Assembly: GCF_002843355.2 (NCBI RefSeq)
Contig: NZ_PJAI02000002.1
Coordinates: 248,001 to 312,000, forward strand
DNA length: 64,000 nt
Reading direction: 5' to 3'
Origin: Colwellia echini
GTDB lineage: Bacteria; Pseudomonadota; Gammaproteobacteria; Enterobacterales; Alteromonadaceae
How positions within the stretch are numbered: the stretch's first letter is position 1; every line of letters starts with the position of its first letter. This document shows positions 1 to 7,802 of the stretch, piece after piece. The notes under the pieces were generated by a model. It saw only the letters and a list, made by a program, of their open reading frames with translations, was not told the DNA's origin and did no database searches. The translations under genes were made by a program, and so were the position numbers.

Positions 1-90
1 AATAAGGGTGTCTTTAGTAGACATGTAAACTTTTTGTTCACCGGCGTCTACCATCTTGGTTACAAATTCACTCGGTTCTATATAAGCCAT
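1..90 (-). CDS. Formate/nitrite transporter family channel, N-terminus only (cut by window edge)
   Basis: The first 30 codons read MAYIEPSEFVTKMVD and onward to a TKDTLI segment. This is the cytoplasmic N-terminal helix typical of formate/nitrite transporter (FNT) pentameric channels, just before the first membrane helix. The rest of the gene lies beyond the left edge. A GAGTGAGAT stretch sits 6-14 bases before the ATG as a likely ribosome binding site. The gene follows cynS on the same strand with a gap of about 265 bases, so the two may be co-transcribed or co-regulated. FNT channels carry small monovalent anions, so the neighbouring cyanase makes cyanate a possible substrate. That is inference; formate or nitrite remain the family's known substrates. 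Confidence 0.7.
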   Translation of the reverse strand, partial: MAYIEPSEFVTKMVDAGEQKVYMSTKDTLI

Positions 91-355
91 ATGGATCTCA
101 CTCTTTTATTGATGGATATGTTGTTTAATATGTTGTTATAAGTGTTAATGGGGTAATTATTTTTATACTAATTGTCTATACTACCTATAGTCAGCAAATA
201 AAATGCCAACAAAGCAAGCGGTTGATTTTAATGAATTAATTCAAATTTCGGTTGTTTTTTTAGTAACTTTGTAAACTAAGCGCACAATGGTAATCATTAT
301 GTTGCACCAAAAAGGAACAAAGTAGTTAACTTTATGAATTAAAGTAATTATTTAA

Positions 356-796
356 TTACCAAGTTGCATAAGGCAAAAACTTACCATTTAAAGTTAATAT
401 AACCCGATCACCTTTAGGGTTTTCTTCTTTATCTACCTCCATTGAAAAGTCAATTGCGCTCATAATGCCATCGCCAAATTTTTCTTGAATCACTTCTTTT
501 AGCGTATCACCATAAACACCAACAACTTCATATAGACGGTAAACTAATGGGTCTTGTGGAATTGCTTTATCCCATTCTTTAATAGGAAACTCCATTAATG
601 CTTGCTTTGATTCTAATGGTAAACCAAGGTAGCTAATTATTTTATCAGCTTCAGCCTCTGGAAAACTGTTCATGCCAAGACAAGCCGAAGTTGTCCATAC
701 AACAGACTTACCAATGCCGTCTGCTATTTCTTGCCATTTTAGTGATTTTTCATTTTTGATAATAAAAATTGCTTCTGTTACATCAAGTTTGTTCAT
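356..796 (-). CDS. cynS: Cyanate hydratase (cyanase)
   Basis: Cyanase converts cyanate and bicarbonate to ammonia and CO2 (via carbamate), detoxifying cyanate and supplying nitrogen. The protein is 146 residues, close to the 156 of the E. coli enzyme, and forms a decamer of dimers in that family. The N-terminal part is the helix-turn-helix-like domain. The C-terminal catalytic part carries the family triad as Arg87 (in YRLYEVVG), Glu90 and Ser113 (in GIMSAIDF), and the protein ends in the conserved NGKFLPY. It is transcribed away from a PAS-AAA activator gene, and a sigma-54 type promoter lies about 175 bases upstream. The channel gene at the window edge follows on the same strand. Identification is secure. 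Confidence 0.97.
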   Translation of the reverse strand: MNKLDVTEAIFIIKNEKSLKWQEIADGIGKSVVWTTSACLGMNSFPEAEADKIISYLGLPLESKQALMEFPIKEWDKAIPQDPLVYRLYEVVGVYGDTLKEVIQEKFGDGIMSAIDFSMEVDKEENPKGDRVILTLNGKFLPYATW

Positions 797-971
797 GTGA
801 ATTCCTTACGGGTTAATATTATAAAATTGTGTTGATAAAAACGTTTGCTAATTGTTGGTGCTAAATCGTAAATAGTCGTGTGAAAACAGTGCAAAGTTGT
901 TTAAACAGATAGTATTTACAGTAAAAATAACAATCGCAAAATTAATATTTTTACTTATCGTTATTACTAAT

Positions 972-987
972 AGCTATTATCGTGCCA
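972..987 (-). promoter_or_regulatory. Sigma-54 (-24/-12) promoter for cynS
   Basis: Read on the minus strand the site is TGGCACGATAATAGCT, against the RpoN consensus TGGCACG-N4-TTGCA/T. The GG and GC doublets are intact and spaced 12 bases apart, and only one consensus base differs (TAGC for TTGC). It points toward cynS, with an expected start near position 960 and a 5' leader of about 160 bases. The divergent gene encodes a sigma-54 activator, which makes the match more credible. Confidence 0.75.
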
Positions 988-1063
988 AATATTGGGTTGT
1001 GTTTAACCTATTGTTTTTTGTGGTGTTTGTTGCAATTTTTAAAGGTTTGTGACTTTCTGCCTT

Positions 1064-1120
1064 GCAACGATATTTCGTTATCAACGAAGGTCCGTTGTTA
1101 CTTAGCACGAGTTTTCGTTG
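1064..1120. promoter_or_regulatory. Repeated AACGAA/TTCGTT sites, probable enhancer (UAS) for the sigma-54 activator
   Basis: The segment has a perfect inverted repeat, TTCGTT-ATC-AACGAA, at 1074-1088. An overlapping AACGA-N4-TCGTT lies at 1066-1079, with a further CGTTG at 1093-1097 and TTCGTT at 1114-1119. The cluster sits about 80-145 bases upstream of the -24/-12 site, the usual place for upstream activator sites of Fis-type enhancer-binding proteins. It is also just upstream of the activator gene, so it may serve autoregulation. The function is inferred. Confidence 0.55.
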
Positions 1121-1174
1121 TTTGGCTTGAAAATTGTATATAGCAATAGATAAGTAAAGTAGCGGAGACCGTTT

Positions 1175-3133
1175 ATGAAAGCGCACTTATTTTTAAATGC
1201 ACCTAAAGCATTGTTATATATCGACCCATTTACTAACCAAATTTTAGAATTTAACAACAAGGCCTCGGCATTATTTGCTATCGACTTAACGTTGAAAAAA
1301 GCACCTAAACTAACTTGCTTAACCGCAACGAAAATTTTTAATGGCTGTTTAGATAAACTTATCCACTTTACTCAGCAAGTACTAGAGCAGGGCGAAGCTT
1401 GGTCAAATGATTTATTTATTATAGTTAACGGTGACAAGGTATATTTAGACATTACCGCTAGCGTCGTTGACAATAAATTATTGTTTTCTTGTCAAGATGC
1501 AAAACTTACTTACAGCCGTTATCACCAAGCAATAGCGCAAGCTCAATATCAGGCGGGTATAGTACACTGGAATGCCAATGAAACAATTTTTGAAGAAATT
1601 GAGCGACAAAACCAATTGTTACTTAGTGCGGTAGGTGATGGTATTTATGGCGTTGATGTTAATGGCAATACAACTTTTGTGAATAAAGCAGCTGAGCATA
1701 TTTTAGGTTGGACTAAAGCTGAGCTGGTTGGTAAAAACATTCATGATGTTATTCACCATTCTCATGAGAATGGTGAACATTATAAAGATGTTGAATGTCC
1801 TATTTATGCTGCGTTTAAAGACGGAGAAATTCATAGTGTTGATGATGAAGTCTTTTGGAAAAAAGATGGAATACCAGTAGCTGTAGAATATAAAAGTACA
1901 CCAGTCACTGAAAATGGTTTATTAATCGGTGCTGTAGTCATCTTTAGAGATATTACCGAGCGTAAAAATATTCAAGGCAAGTTGCTTAATGCAATAAAAG
2001 AAATAGATACACTTAAACACCGTTTAGAAATGGATAACGCTTATTTACTTGAAGAGCTAAATGCAGACTTTAATCATCACCAAATAATTGGACAAAGCAT
2101 TAACGTTCAACAGATGGTTAATCGAATAGAACTTGTTGGCGCGACTAACGCTAATGTATTGATAACTGGCGAATCAGGTACTGGTAAAGAACTTATTGCA
2201 AGAGCTATCCATGAAGTTAGTGAGCGAAAAGCTCGGCCTTTAATTCGTGTTAACTGCGCAGCTATTCCTGCTGAGTTATTTGAAAGTGAATTTTTTGGTC
2301 ATGTTAAAGGTGCCTTTTCGGGGGCCGTAGCTGACAGAGTAGGTCGGTTTGAATTGGCTGATGGTGCAACTATATTTTTAGACGAAGTGGGTGAAATACC
2401 TATACAGTTGCAAGGTAAATTATTAAGGGTGTTACAAGAACAACAATTTGAACGTGTAGGGGAATCTAAAACCCGACATGTTGATGTTAGGGTAATTTCT
2501 GCGACTAATCAAAACTTGCAGAGCTTAGTTCGCCAACAAAAGTTTAGGGAAGATCTCTATTTTAGGCTTAATGTATTTCCTATTCATTCACCGGCATTAC
2601 GAGAGCGAGCAGAAGATATTCCTTTACTCGCGAAGCATTTTATAGACAAAGTGTGTGTTAGTTTGAATAGACCACAACCTCATGTGTCATTAGCGCAAAT
2701 GCAATTTTTGACACAGTATGATTGGCCAGGAAATATTCGAGAGCTGGAAAATATTATTGAGCGGCAAATCATTTTAGCGAAGAGTAATAAAATAAGTTTT
2801 ACCTTTTTAGCTAAAGAAAGCTTAAAAAATAAGAGTTACGCGAACAAGACCTTTACTGATGATTTGTTCTCAGATGCACCAATCTCACACGATAGATTAG
2901 AAGACCAGTCCATAAGTCACGACCATTTTTTAAAAACAACAATAGTGCCACCACTTATGAGTGCTAGCGCACATAAATTACTAGAGAAAGCTAATGTTGA
3001 AAATGCACTTAGGCAGTGTAAGGGTAAAATTTATGGTGAAGATGGCGCCGCTGAAATATTAGGCTTAAAACCAACAACCTTGTCATCAAGGCTAAAGAAA
3101 TATGGCTTGAATAAAAATGATTATATTAATTAG
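1175..3133 (+). CDS. PAS-domain sigma-54-dependent transcriptional activator
   Basis: This 652-residue protein has three parts. An N-terminal PAS-like segment spans about residues 10-110. A clear PAS domain spans about 145-265 (LLLSAVGDGIYGVDVNG, closing with FRDITERK). An AAA+ domain spans about 300-535 with Walker A GESGTGKE, Walker B FLDEVGE and the arginine region RLNVFPI. The C-terminal Fis-type helix-turn-helix is at about 605-645 (AAEILGLKPTTLSSRLKK). The sigma-54 contact loop reads GAFSGA instead of the usual GAFTGA. No receiver domain is present, so control is probably through ligand or redox sensing by PAS rather than phosphorylation. The divergent cynS and its promoter suggest it activates cyanate use. 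The actual signal is unknown. Confidence 0.9.
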   Translation: MKAHLFLNAPKALLYIDPFTNQILEFNNKASALFAIDLTLKKAPKLTCLTATKIFNGCLDKLIHFTQQVLEQGEAWSNDLFIIVNGDKVYLDITASVVDNKLLFSCQDAKLTYSRYHQAIAQAQYQAGIVHWNANETIFEEIERQNQLLLSAVGDGIYGVDVNGNTTFVNKAAEHILGWTKAELVGKNIHDVIHHSHENGEHYKDVECPIYAAFKDGEIHSVDDEVFWKKDGIPVAVEYKSTPVTENGLLIGAVVIFRDITERKNIQGKLLNAIKEIDTLKHRLEMDNAYLLEELNADFNHHQIIGQSINVQQMVNRIELVGATNANVLITGESGTGKELIARAIHEVSERKARPLIRVNCAAIPAELFESEFFGHVKGAFSGAVADRVGRFELADGATIFLDEVGEIPIQLQGKLLRVLQEQQFERVGESKTRHVDVRVISATNQNLQSLVRQQKFREDLYFRLNVFPIHSPALRERAEDIPLLAKHFIDKVCVSLNRPQPHVSLAQMQFLTQYDWPGNIRELENIIERQIILAKSNKISFTFLAKESLKNKSYANKTFTDDLFSDAPISHDRLEDQSISHDHFLKTTIVPPLMSASAHKLLEKANVENALRQCKGKIYGEDGAAEILGLKPTTLSSRLKKYGLNKNDYIN

Positions 3134-3286
3134 TTAAAATTATTCACGTAAAATAGTTCACGTAAAATAATAAAGCACACACGTTACTATAGATATGATG
3201 ATATTATTAGCTCCTAGGGCTTGGCTTCATTTATAAGCACAAATTTACCGTTCTTTTTAAGTGAGAGTACAAGTAGAGAGTTATAA

Positions 3287-3763
3287 TTGAAAACAATGAG
3301 TAGTATTAATATGAATAGCATTGATGCCTTTGTTAATAATTGGGCAACCAAACAAGCTATGGTGCCAATTTCTTCACAAGATATAACCGCACTCGAAGAA
3401 AATTTATCGGCATACTTACCAGAGTCCTATAAATACTTAATTACAACCTACGGTTTAGTTCATACCCCAAACGTTTTAACTAAAATCTGTGATTTAAATG
3501 TCGCCATCTCTGAAGTACAAGATTTTTTAAGTCTTGATGATGTGTTTTCATTATCTAACTTGTATGAAATGAGTGGTATGCCCAAAGGTCATATTTTATT
3601 TGCCTCAGACTGTAAGGGAAATATGTTCTGTTTTAAACGTATTGATTGTGAACAACAGCAACATGACGTAGCAGTTTGGTTTTATAATCACGATTTAGCT
3701 ATAGTTAAACAAGTTTCAACTTCTTTTATCGGCTGGCTAGAACAGTTTAATAAATTATCATAA
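3287..3763 (+). CDS. SMI1/KNR4 (SUKH) family protein
   Basis: The 158-residue product has the SUKH fold signature: ITALEENLSAYLPESYKYLITTYG near residues 32-55, then a hydrophobic ILFASDCKGNMFCF strand region at about 105. SUKH proteins are often immunity proteins for secreted or contact-dependent toxins, but many are orphan. No toxin gene is visible beside it. The chosen TTG start has AGAGAG 7 bases upstream; an alternative ATG lies at 3296. The next gene begins 7 bases after the stop, so the two probably form one transcript. The function remains open. Confidence 0.6.
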   Translation: MKTMSSINMNSIDAFVNNWATKQAMVPISSQDITALEENLSAYLPESYKYLITTYGLVHTPNVLTKICDLNVAISEVQDFLSLDDVFSLSNLYEMSGMPKGHILFASDCKGNMFCFKRIDCEQQQHDVAVWFYNHDLAIVKQVSTSFIGWLEQFNKLS

Positions 3764-3770
3764 GGCTAAT

Positions 3771-4133
3771 ATGACAACAGTTAATGTAACGAGTGACATA
3801 ACAAATGCTCCAATGGTAGATGCCAAGATAAGCTTTCGTTTTCTTGCTCTTGATAAATTTCAAGCTTACTCAATGGTGCGTGAAATCATCGGCTCTAGCC
3901 ACGCAGAAAATACTGACACAAAACGTTATGTTTGTTGCGTGCCGTTATCAGTAAAAAATTTTGAAGACATTAATGATTATTTCATCAGACAAAGAATAGC
4001 CATAACAGACTGTGATATTTTAGTTTCAGTGAGTGCAAGCGTAAATAATGGTATTGTCGATATTCCAGCCATAGTAAACCGCATGCTTAAGTACATTGAC
4101 TGTAAATTAACTTTTGCTTATACCGTAAGCTGA
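3771..4133 (+). CDS. Hypothetical protein co-transcribed with the SUKH gene
   Basis: The 120-residue protein has no family that I recognise. It has no signal peptide or membrane helix. It contains four cysteines (the pair in YVCCVPL, then TDCDI and IDCKL) and an aromatic-rich middle. The start codon lies 7 bases after the SUKH gene stop, and TAAGGC at the end of that gene can act as a weak ribosome site, so translational coupling is likely. A toxin-immunity or regulator pairing would be speculative. Confidence 0.6.
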   Translation: MTTVNVTSDITNAPMVDAKISFRFLALDKFQAYSMVREIIGSSHAENTDTKRYVCCVPLSVKNFEDINDYFIRQRIAITDCDILVSVSASVNNGIVDIPAIVNRMLKYIDCKLTFAYTVS

Positions 4134-4200
4134 TTTAGCGTATCCTATCGATAATTAACACCATCGTTGCCAATATTGTCCTATCTATGATTATTTACGC

Positions 4201-4527
4201 ATGACTATTGAAGTAAAAAACATACCTATTTCTGAACCAAACTCTGATCAAAACTCTGATCAAATTACGGAAATTACCTGCGCAAACTGCGAAGCTTGTT
4301 GTTGTAGTTTAGAGGTGATGCTTCTAACCGATACCGGAGTACCAGATAAACATGTTTATGTTGATCGTCACGGTAAAGAAACCATGTTGCGTTTCGATGA
4401 TGGTTGGTGCTCAGCTTTAGACCGAGATACCTTAATGTGTACCATATATGACAACAGACCTTGGGTATGTCGAATATTTGAAATGGGTTCACCTGAATGT
4501 ATAGAAGAGCGCGAAGAAAAGATGTAG
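4201..4527 (+). CDS. YkgJ-type cysteine-cluster protein
   Basis: The 108-residue protein has the spaced cysteines of the YkgJ/CxxCxxCC zinc- or iron-binding family. TCANCEACCC begins at about residue 26, followed by DDGWCSALD, LMCTIYDNRPWVCRIF and SPEC. The RPWVCR motif is characteristic of the family. Cellular function is not established, although some members are linked to metal handling. It stands alone on the plus strand, with about 70 bases before it and 130 after. The Asn/Asp/Gln-rich N-terminus (residues 10-22, with the repeat NSDQNSDQ) is an extension of low complexity. Confidence 0.8.
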   Translation: MTIEVKNIPISEPNSDQNSDQITEITCANCEACCCSLEVMLLTDTGVPDKHVYVDRHGKETMLRFDDGWCSALDRDTLMCTIYDNRPWVCRIFEMGSPECIEEREEKM

Positions 4528-4656
4528 TTATTTATGTTTTTCATTCAACCTCACTTCTCTGTTCATTTTCTACTATGTACATTTATTAGCATGTATAATA
4601 AAGCAATAAACGCTATTGCTAACAACCACCTCGTAAACTAAAAGAGTTAAACCCCT

Positions 4657-4977
4657 ATGATATTAAACCCATATACAGATACTGCAGAATTAATTGCAGC
4701 TTTAGAAAGTCAAATAGCAGTATTAAGTGAAAAAATAACCACCTTAAAAAAAGAGCCACAAAGCTTTAACGAGCAAGTGATCTTTAAATACATCGACACA
4801 GCAAGTACTGGTAAAACAAAAGATTTCGTAAGATCTTTAGGCGTAAAGTCAGAACGTGGTTCATTATTTTCATCAGGTGATGTAAGTAAATTAATAAAAT
4901 CAGGGGCCGATGATATATCGCCTGAATTACTCGCTATTGCACGTGAAGTTGTAAATTTGAAAAACAAAAAACGATAA
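4657..4977 (+). CDS. Hypothetical protein with N-terminal coiled-coil
   Basis: A 106-residue protein that I do not recognise. Residues 8-35 (ELIAALESQIAVLSEKITTLKK) form heptads typical of a short coiled coil. The middle (KTKDFVRSLGVKSERGSLFSSGDVSKLIKSG) resembles a small DNA-binding or helix-turn-helix-like segment, and the end is basic (NLKNKKR). There is no signal peptide. It could be a small regulator, but nothing in the context supports that further. Confidence 0.55.
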   Translation: MILNPYTDTAELIAALESQIAVLSEKITTLKKEPQSFNEQVIFKYIDTASTGKTKDFVRSLGVKSERGSLFSSGDVSKLIKSGADDISPELLAIAREVVNLKNKKR

Positions 4978-5063
4978 GTTTCTTGATTGTTCAAAGTTAA
5001 TATCTATATGCTTGGTAGCTCTAGTTTTAGCTACCAAGTTCTCATATTTAAGGTCTACATTTT

Positions 5064-5330
5064 ATGAATAAAACAGCGTTACCGACACTCATTGGCGCTT
5101 TTACTAGTTTGCTCGCCATTTGGGTTTTACATACCCTGTTAATGGTTAATGATTGTGTAGATCAAGGCGGCAAATTTGAGCATTCTACAGGTAAATGTTT
5201 ACTTGAAAATGGGCAAATTTATGATTCAGGTATTGCAGAGTATGCGTTAGCGTTATATTTTGTTGTTGGTTTTTCAGTGTCATTTTTTGTAGCAAAATTA
5301 GTAAGAAAACTGTTAAATATTCGAAGATAA
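5064..5330 (+). CDS. Small two-helix inner-membrane protein
   Basis: The 88-residue product has two predicted membrane helices, at about residues 8-28 (LIGAFTSLLAIWVLHTLLM) and 60-80 (ALALYFVVGFSVSFFVAKL). Between them is a loop with a cysteine pair (CVDQGGKFEHSTGKCL) that could form a periplasmic disulfide. The tail is basic (RKLLNIRR), consistent with a cytoplasmic C-terminus. The family is unknown. The next gene starts 24 bases downstream, so they are probably co-transcribed. Confidence 0.55.
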   Translation: MNKTALPTLIGAFTSLLAIWVLHTLLMVNDCVDQGGKFEHSTGKCLLENGQIYDSGIAEYALALYFVVGFSVSFFVAKLVRKLLNIRR

Positions 5331-5354
5331 GCTAAATTCTCAATAAGGATCATT

Positions 5355-5810
5355 ATGAATTTTTCAGTCGAAACAACCATCAATAGACCTGTTAACGAAG
5401 TGTGGGCGGCAATAACAGATATTGCCAACAGTGCAAATATGATTAGCGCTATTATAGACTTGACCGTTCTTAAACAGGGCGATGATGACTTAATAGGATT
5501 CAAATGGTCTGAAACTCGAGAGATGTTTGGCAAAGAAGCTACTGAAACCATGTGGATCACTGACTGCGAACATGAGCAGTATTATTGTACTCGAGCGGAA
5601 AACTGCGGAGCAATTTATTTAACAACCATGTCGGTGACCGGTGTTGAAGATCAATGTGTATTGACTATGACTTTTACCGGTACGGCCGATTCAATTTTTA
5701 TTCGTGCTATGTCAAACATTATGGGTTTTTTCATGAAAAATTCGATGACTAAAATGTTAAAGCAAGATCTACAAGATATTAAAACGTTTGTAGAAAATAA
5801 GCAGAAATAG
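5355..5810 (+). CDS. SRPBCC (START/polyketide cyclase-like) family protein
   Basis: The 151-residue protein begins MNFSVETTINRPVNEVWAAI, the classic opening of the helix-grip SRPBCC fold (beta strand, then the RPVNEVW turn and helix). It ends with a long amphipathic helix (SMTKMLKQDLQDIKTFVE). Members bind hydrophobic ligands or act as lipid or cyclase-like proteins, so no substrate can be named. AAGGA about 9 bases before the ATG is a good ribosome site. It lies 24 bases after the small membrane protein. Confidence 0.75.
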   Translation: MNFSVETTINRPVNEVWAAITDIANSANMISAIIDLTVLKQGDDDLIGFKWSETREMFGKEATETMWITDCEHEQYYCTRAENCGAIYLTTMSVTGVEDQCVLTMTFTGTADSIFIRAMSNIMGFFMKNSMTKMLKQDLQDIKTFVENKQK

Positions 5811-5988
5811 TCACATATTATGTCTGGTTTGCGCTACCTTCATCCTATCTTCGTTGTAATCATTTCAAAATAAAACACTGGCTATAATAAATAAATTTAA
5901 GAAGTTAAATAGCCCTTGTCAGGTCTTTATAATTATCCCAGCTTAAGCTATGCGTATAATCTGAAGCTTTAATTATTAGGAATTTATC

Positions 5989-6498
5989 GTGTTACGAAGA
6001 ATTATCATACAAGTTGTTATTTTTATTATTGCTTTCCAACTGATCTCTTTTTTAAGAGAAACCAGTATGTTATCAACTGATACACCATTAAACGACATCA
6101 TTACATCACAACAAAAAGTTAACATTGATAACATTCCAACTTTAATGGGGGAAACTGTGTCGTTAAACGCGCAGGGTAAAACTACTATTTTATACTTCTT
6201 TGCACCTTGGTGTCAGGTGTGTCACGCCAGTATTGGTAATCTACAAGCTTTGTATGAAAAAAATGAGCATATTAATGTGGTTGCTATCGCAATGGATTAC
6301 AGTAGAACAGCAGAGGTAATGAAATTTACCAGTAAACACCATTTAACATTTCCTGTGGCGTTAGGTAACGAAATAATTAAACACGCATTTGAAGTTACGG
6401 GTTATCCAAGTTATTACGTGGTGGATAAGGAAAATGTTATTGTTGCCAAGTCTATGGGGTATTCATCAGAATTGGGCTTATATCTTCGTACTTTATAG
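5989..6498 (+). CDS. Membrane-anchored thioredoxin-like protein (TlpA/ScsD type)
   Basis: The 169-residue protein starts at GTG with AGG 8 bases upstream. An N-terminal hydrophobic helix (about residues 4-22) anchors it to the membrane. It is followed by a periplasmic thioredoxin fold with the active site APWCQVCHAS (Cys75 and Cys78) and the cis-proline region VTGYPSYYVVD. The QV dipeptide between the cysteines differs from thioredoxin (GP) and DsbA (PH), which fits TlpA/ScsD-type oxidoreductases. The partner protein is not evident from its neighbours. Confidence 0.8.
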   Translation: MLRRIIIQVVIFIIAFQLISFLRETSMLSTDTPLNDIITSQQKVNIDNIPTLMGETVSLNAQGKTTILYFFAPWCQVCHASIGNLQALYEKNEHINVVAIAMDYSRTAEVMKFTSKHHLTFPVALGNEIIKHAFEVTGYPSYYVVDKENVIVAKSMGYSSELGLYLRTL

Positions 6499-6610
6499 CC
6501 CGATTAACGCTGATATTTATAGTTTTTTATTAATTACCATATAGTGATCCGTGAACAGTTTGTGTACACTGTGAATTACATCAATTAATCAAAAATAAGA
6601 AATATTTAAG

Positions 6611-7753
6611 ATGCAAATTACGGACAATTTTGACAGCGGCAATATTCGCGTTATCAATGCGACGGACGCAAGCAATATTCAATTAGAAATAAAACATGAT
6701 AATCAATCAGAGTTTTATCAATGGTTTCACTTTAAACTACAAACCGAATTAAATGCTAATGGCGAGCGCCAAGAGCATGTTTTACACCTAAACAACGTTA
6801 AAAATTCAGCTTTTCCTGGTGGTTGGAATAATTATCAAGCGGTAGCATCGTATGATCGTGAGCATTGGTTTCGTGTTCCTACACAATATGATGGGGAAAA
6901 AGTCACGATTAGCTTTACCCCTGAATTTGATTCTGTTTATTTAGCTTATTTCGCCCCATACAGTTATGAACGTCATCAAGACTTAATTCATAATGCGCAA
7001 CTTCACCCGCTATGTCAGCTTCAAGTTTTAGGGCAATCAATAGATGGGCGTGATATGAGTCTATTAACTATTGGCGAGCCTAGTGAAGGTAAACCTAATA
7101 TTTGGATAACAGCCCGACAACATCCCGGTGAAACCATGGCAGAGTGGTTTGTTGAAGGCCTACTTGACCGGTTATTAGATGAAGATGATGGTTTAGCCCG
7201 AGTATTATTAAATAAAGCCGTCTTTTATATCGTACCAAATATGAATCCTGATGGCAGTGTTCGAGGTCATCTTCGTACTAACGCAGTAGGCGCTAATTTG
7301 AACCGTGAATGGCTAGAGCCAACAATGGATCGTAGCCCTGAAGTTTATCTAGTACGCGAGAAAATGTTAGAAGTTGGCGTAGATATGTTTCTTGATGCGC
7401 ATGGCGATGAAACTATACCTGCAAATTTTGTTGCAGGTTGTGAAGGTATCGTTGCTTACGATGCCCGTCACAAGGCATTAGAAGATAAATTTAAAGATAT
7501 TATGCTTGTTATAACGCCAGAATTTCAAGACACACTCGGATACGCAAAAAATGAACCGGGCAAAGCTAACCCAACCGTTGGTACGAATTGGGTAGGTAAC
7601 CAGTTTAAGTGTTTAGCTTATACGATTGAAATGCCGTTTAAAGACAATGATTTCTTACCTGATGCTAGTGTTGGTTGGTCTGATGAACGCAGCCGTATAC
7701 TCGGACGAGATTTTTTAACGGGTATTTATCACATGGTTGATGATTTACGTTAA
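6611..7753 (+). CDS. M14 family zinc carboxypeptidase (cytosolic carboxypeptidase-like)
   Basis: The 380-residue enzyme has an N-terminal beta-rich domain (about 1-125, as in the AGTPBP1/CCP subfamily) and then the M14 metallopeptidase domain. Zinc ligands are His171 and Glu174 in ARQHPGETMAEW and His264 in LDAHGDE. The NPDGSVRGHLR segment carries the substrate-binding arginine, and YTIEMPF holds the likely catalytic glutamate. No signal peptide is present, so it should act in the cytoplasm. Substrates in bacteria are not well defined. The symporter gene starts 50 bases downstream and may share its transcript, which would fit peptide or amino-acid scavenging. Confidence 0.88.
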   Translation: MQITDNFDSGNIRVINATDASNIQLEIKHDNQSEFYQWFHFKLQTELNANGERQEHVLHLNNVKNSAFPGGWNNYQAVASYDREHWFRVPTQYDGEKVTISFTPEFDSVYLAYFAPYSYERHQDLIHNAQLHPLCQLQVLGQSIDGRDMSLLTIGEPSEGKPNIWITARQHPGETMAEWFVEGLLDRLLDEDDGLARVLLNKAVFYIVPNMNPDGSVRGHLRTNAVGANLNREWLEPTMDRSPEVYLVREKMLEVGVDMFLDAHGDETIPANFVAGCEGIVAYDARHKALEDKFKDIMLVITPEFQDTLGYAKNEPGKANPTVGTNWVGNQFKCLAYTIEMPFKDNDFLPDASVGWSDERSRILGRDFLTGIYHMVDDLR

Positions 7754-7802
7754 GCATTTAATATAAAAAATAATCATAATGAAATAACATTAGGAGCAAA
7801 CC

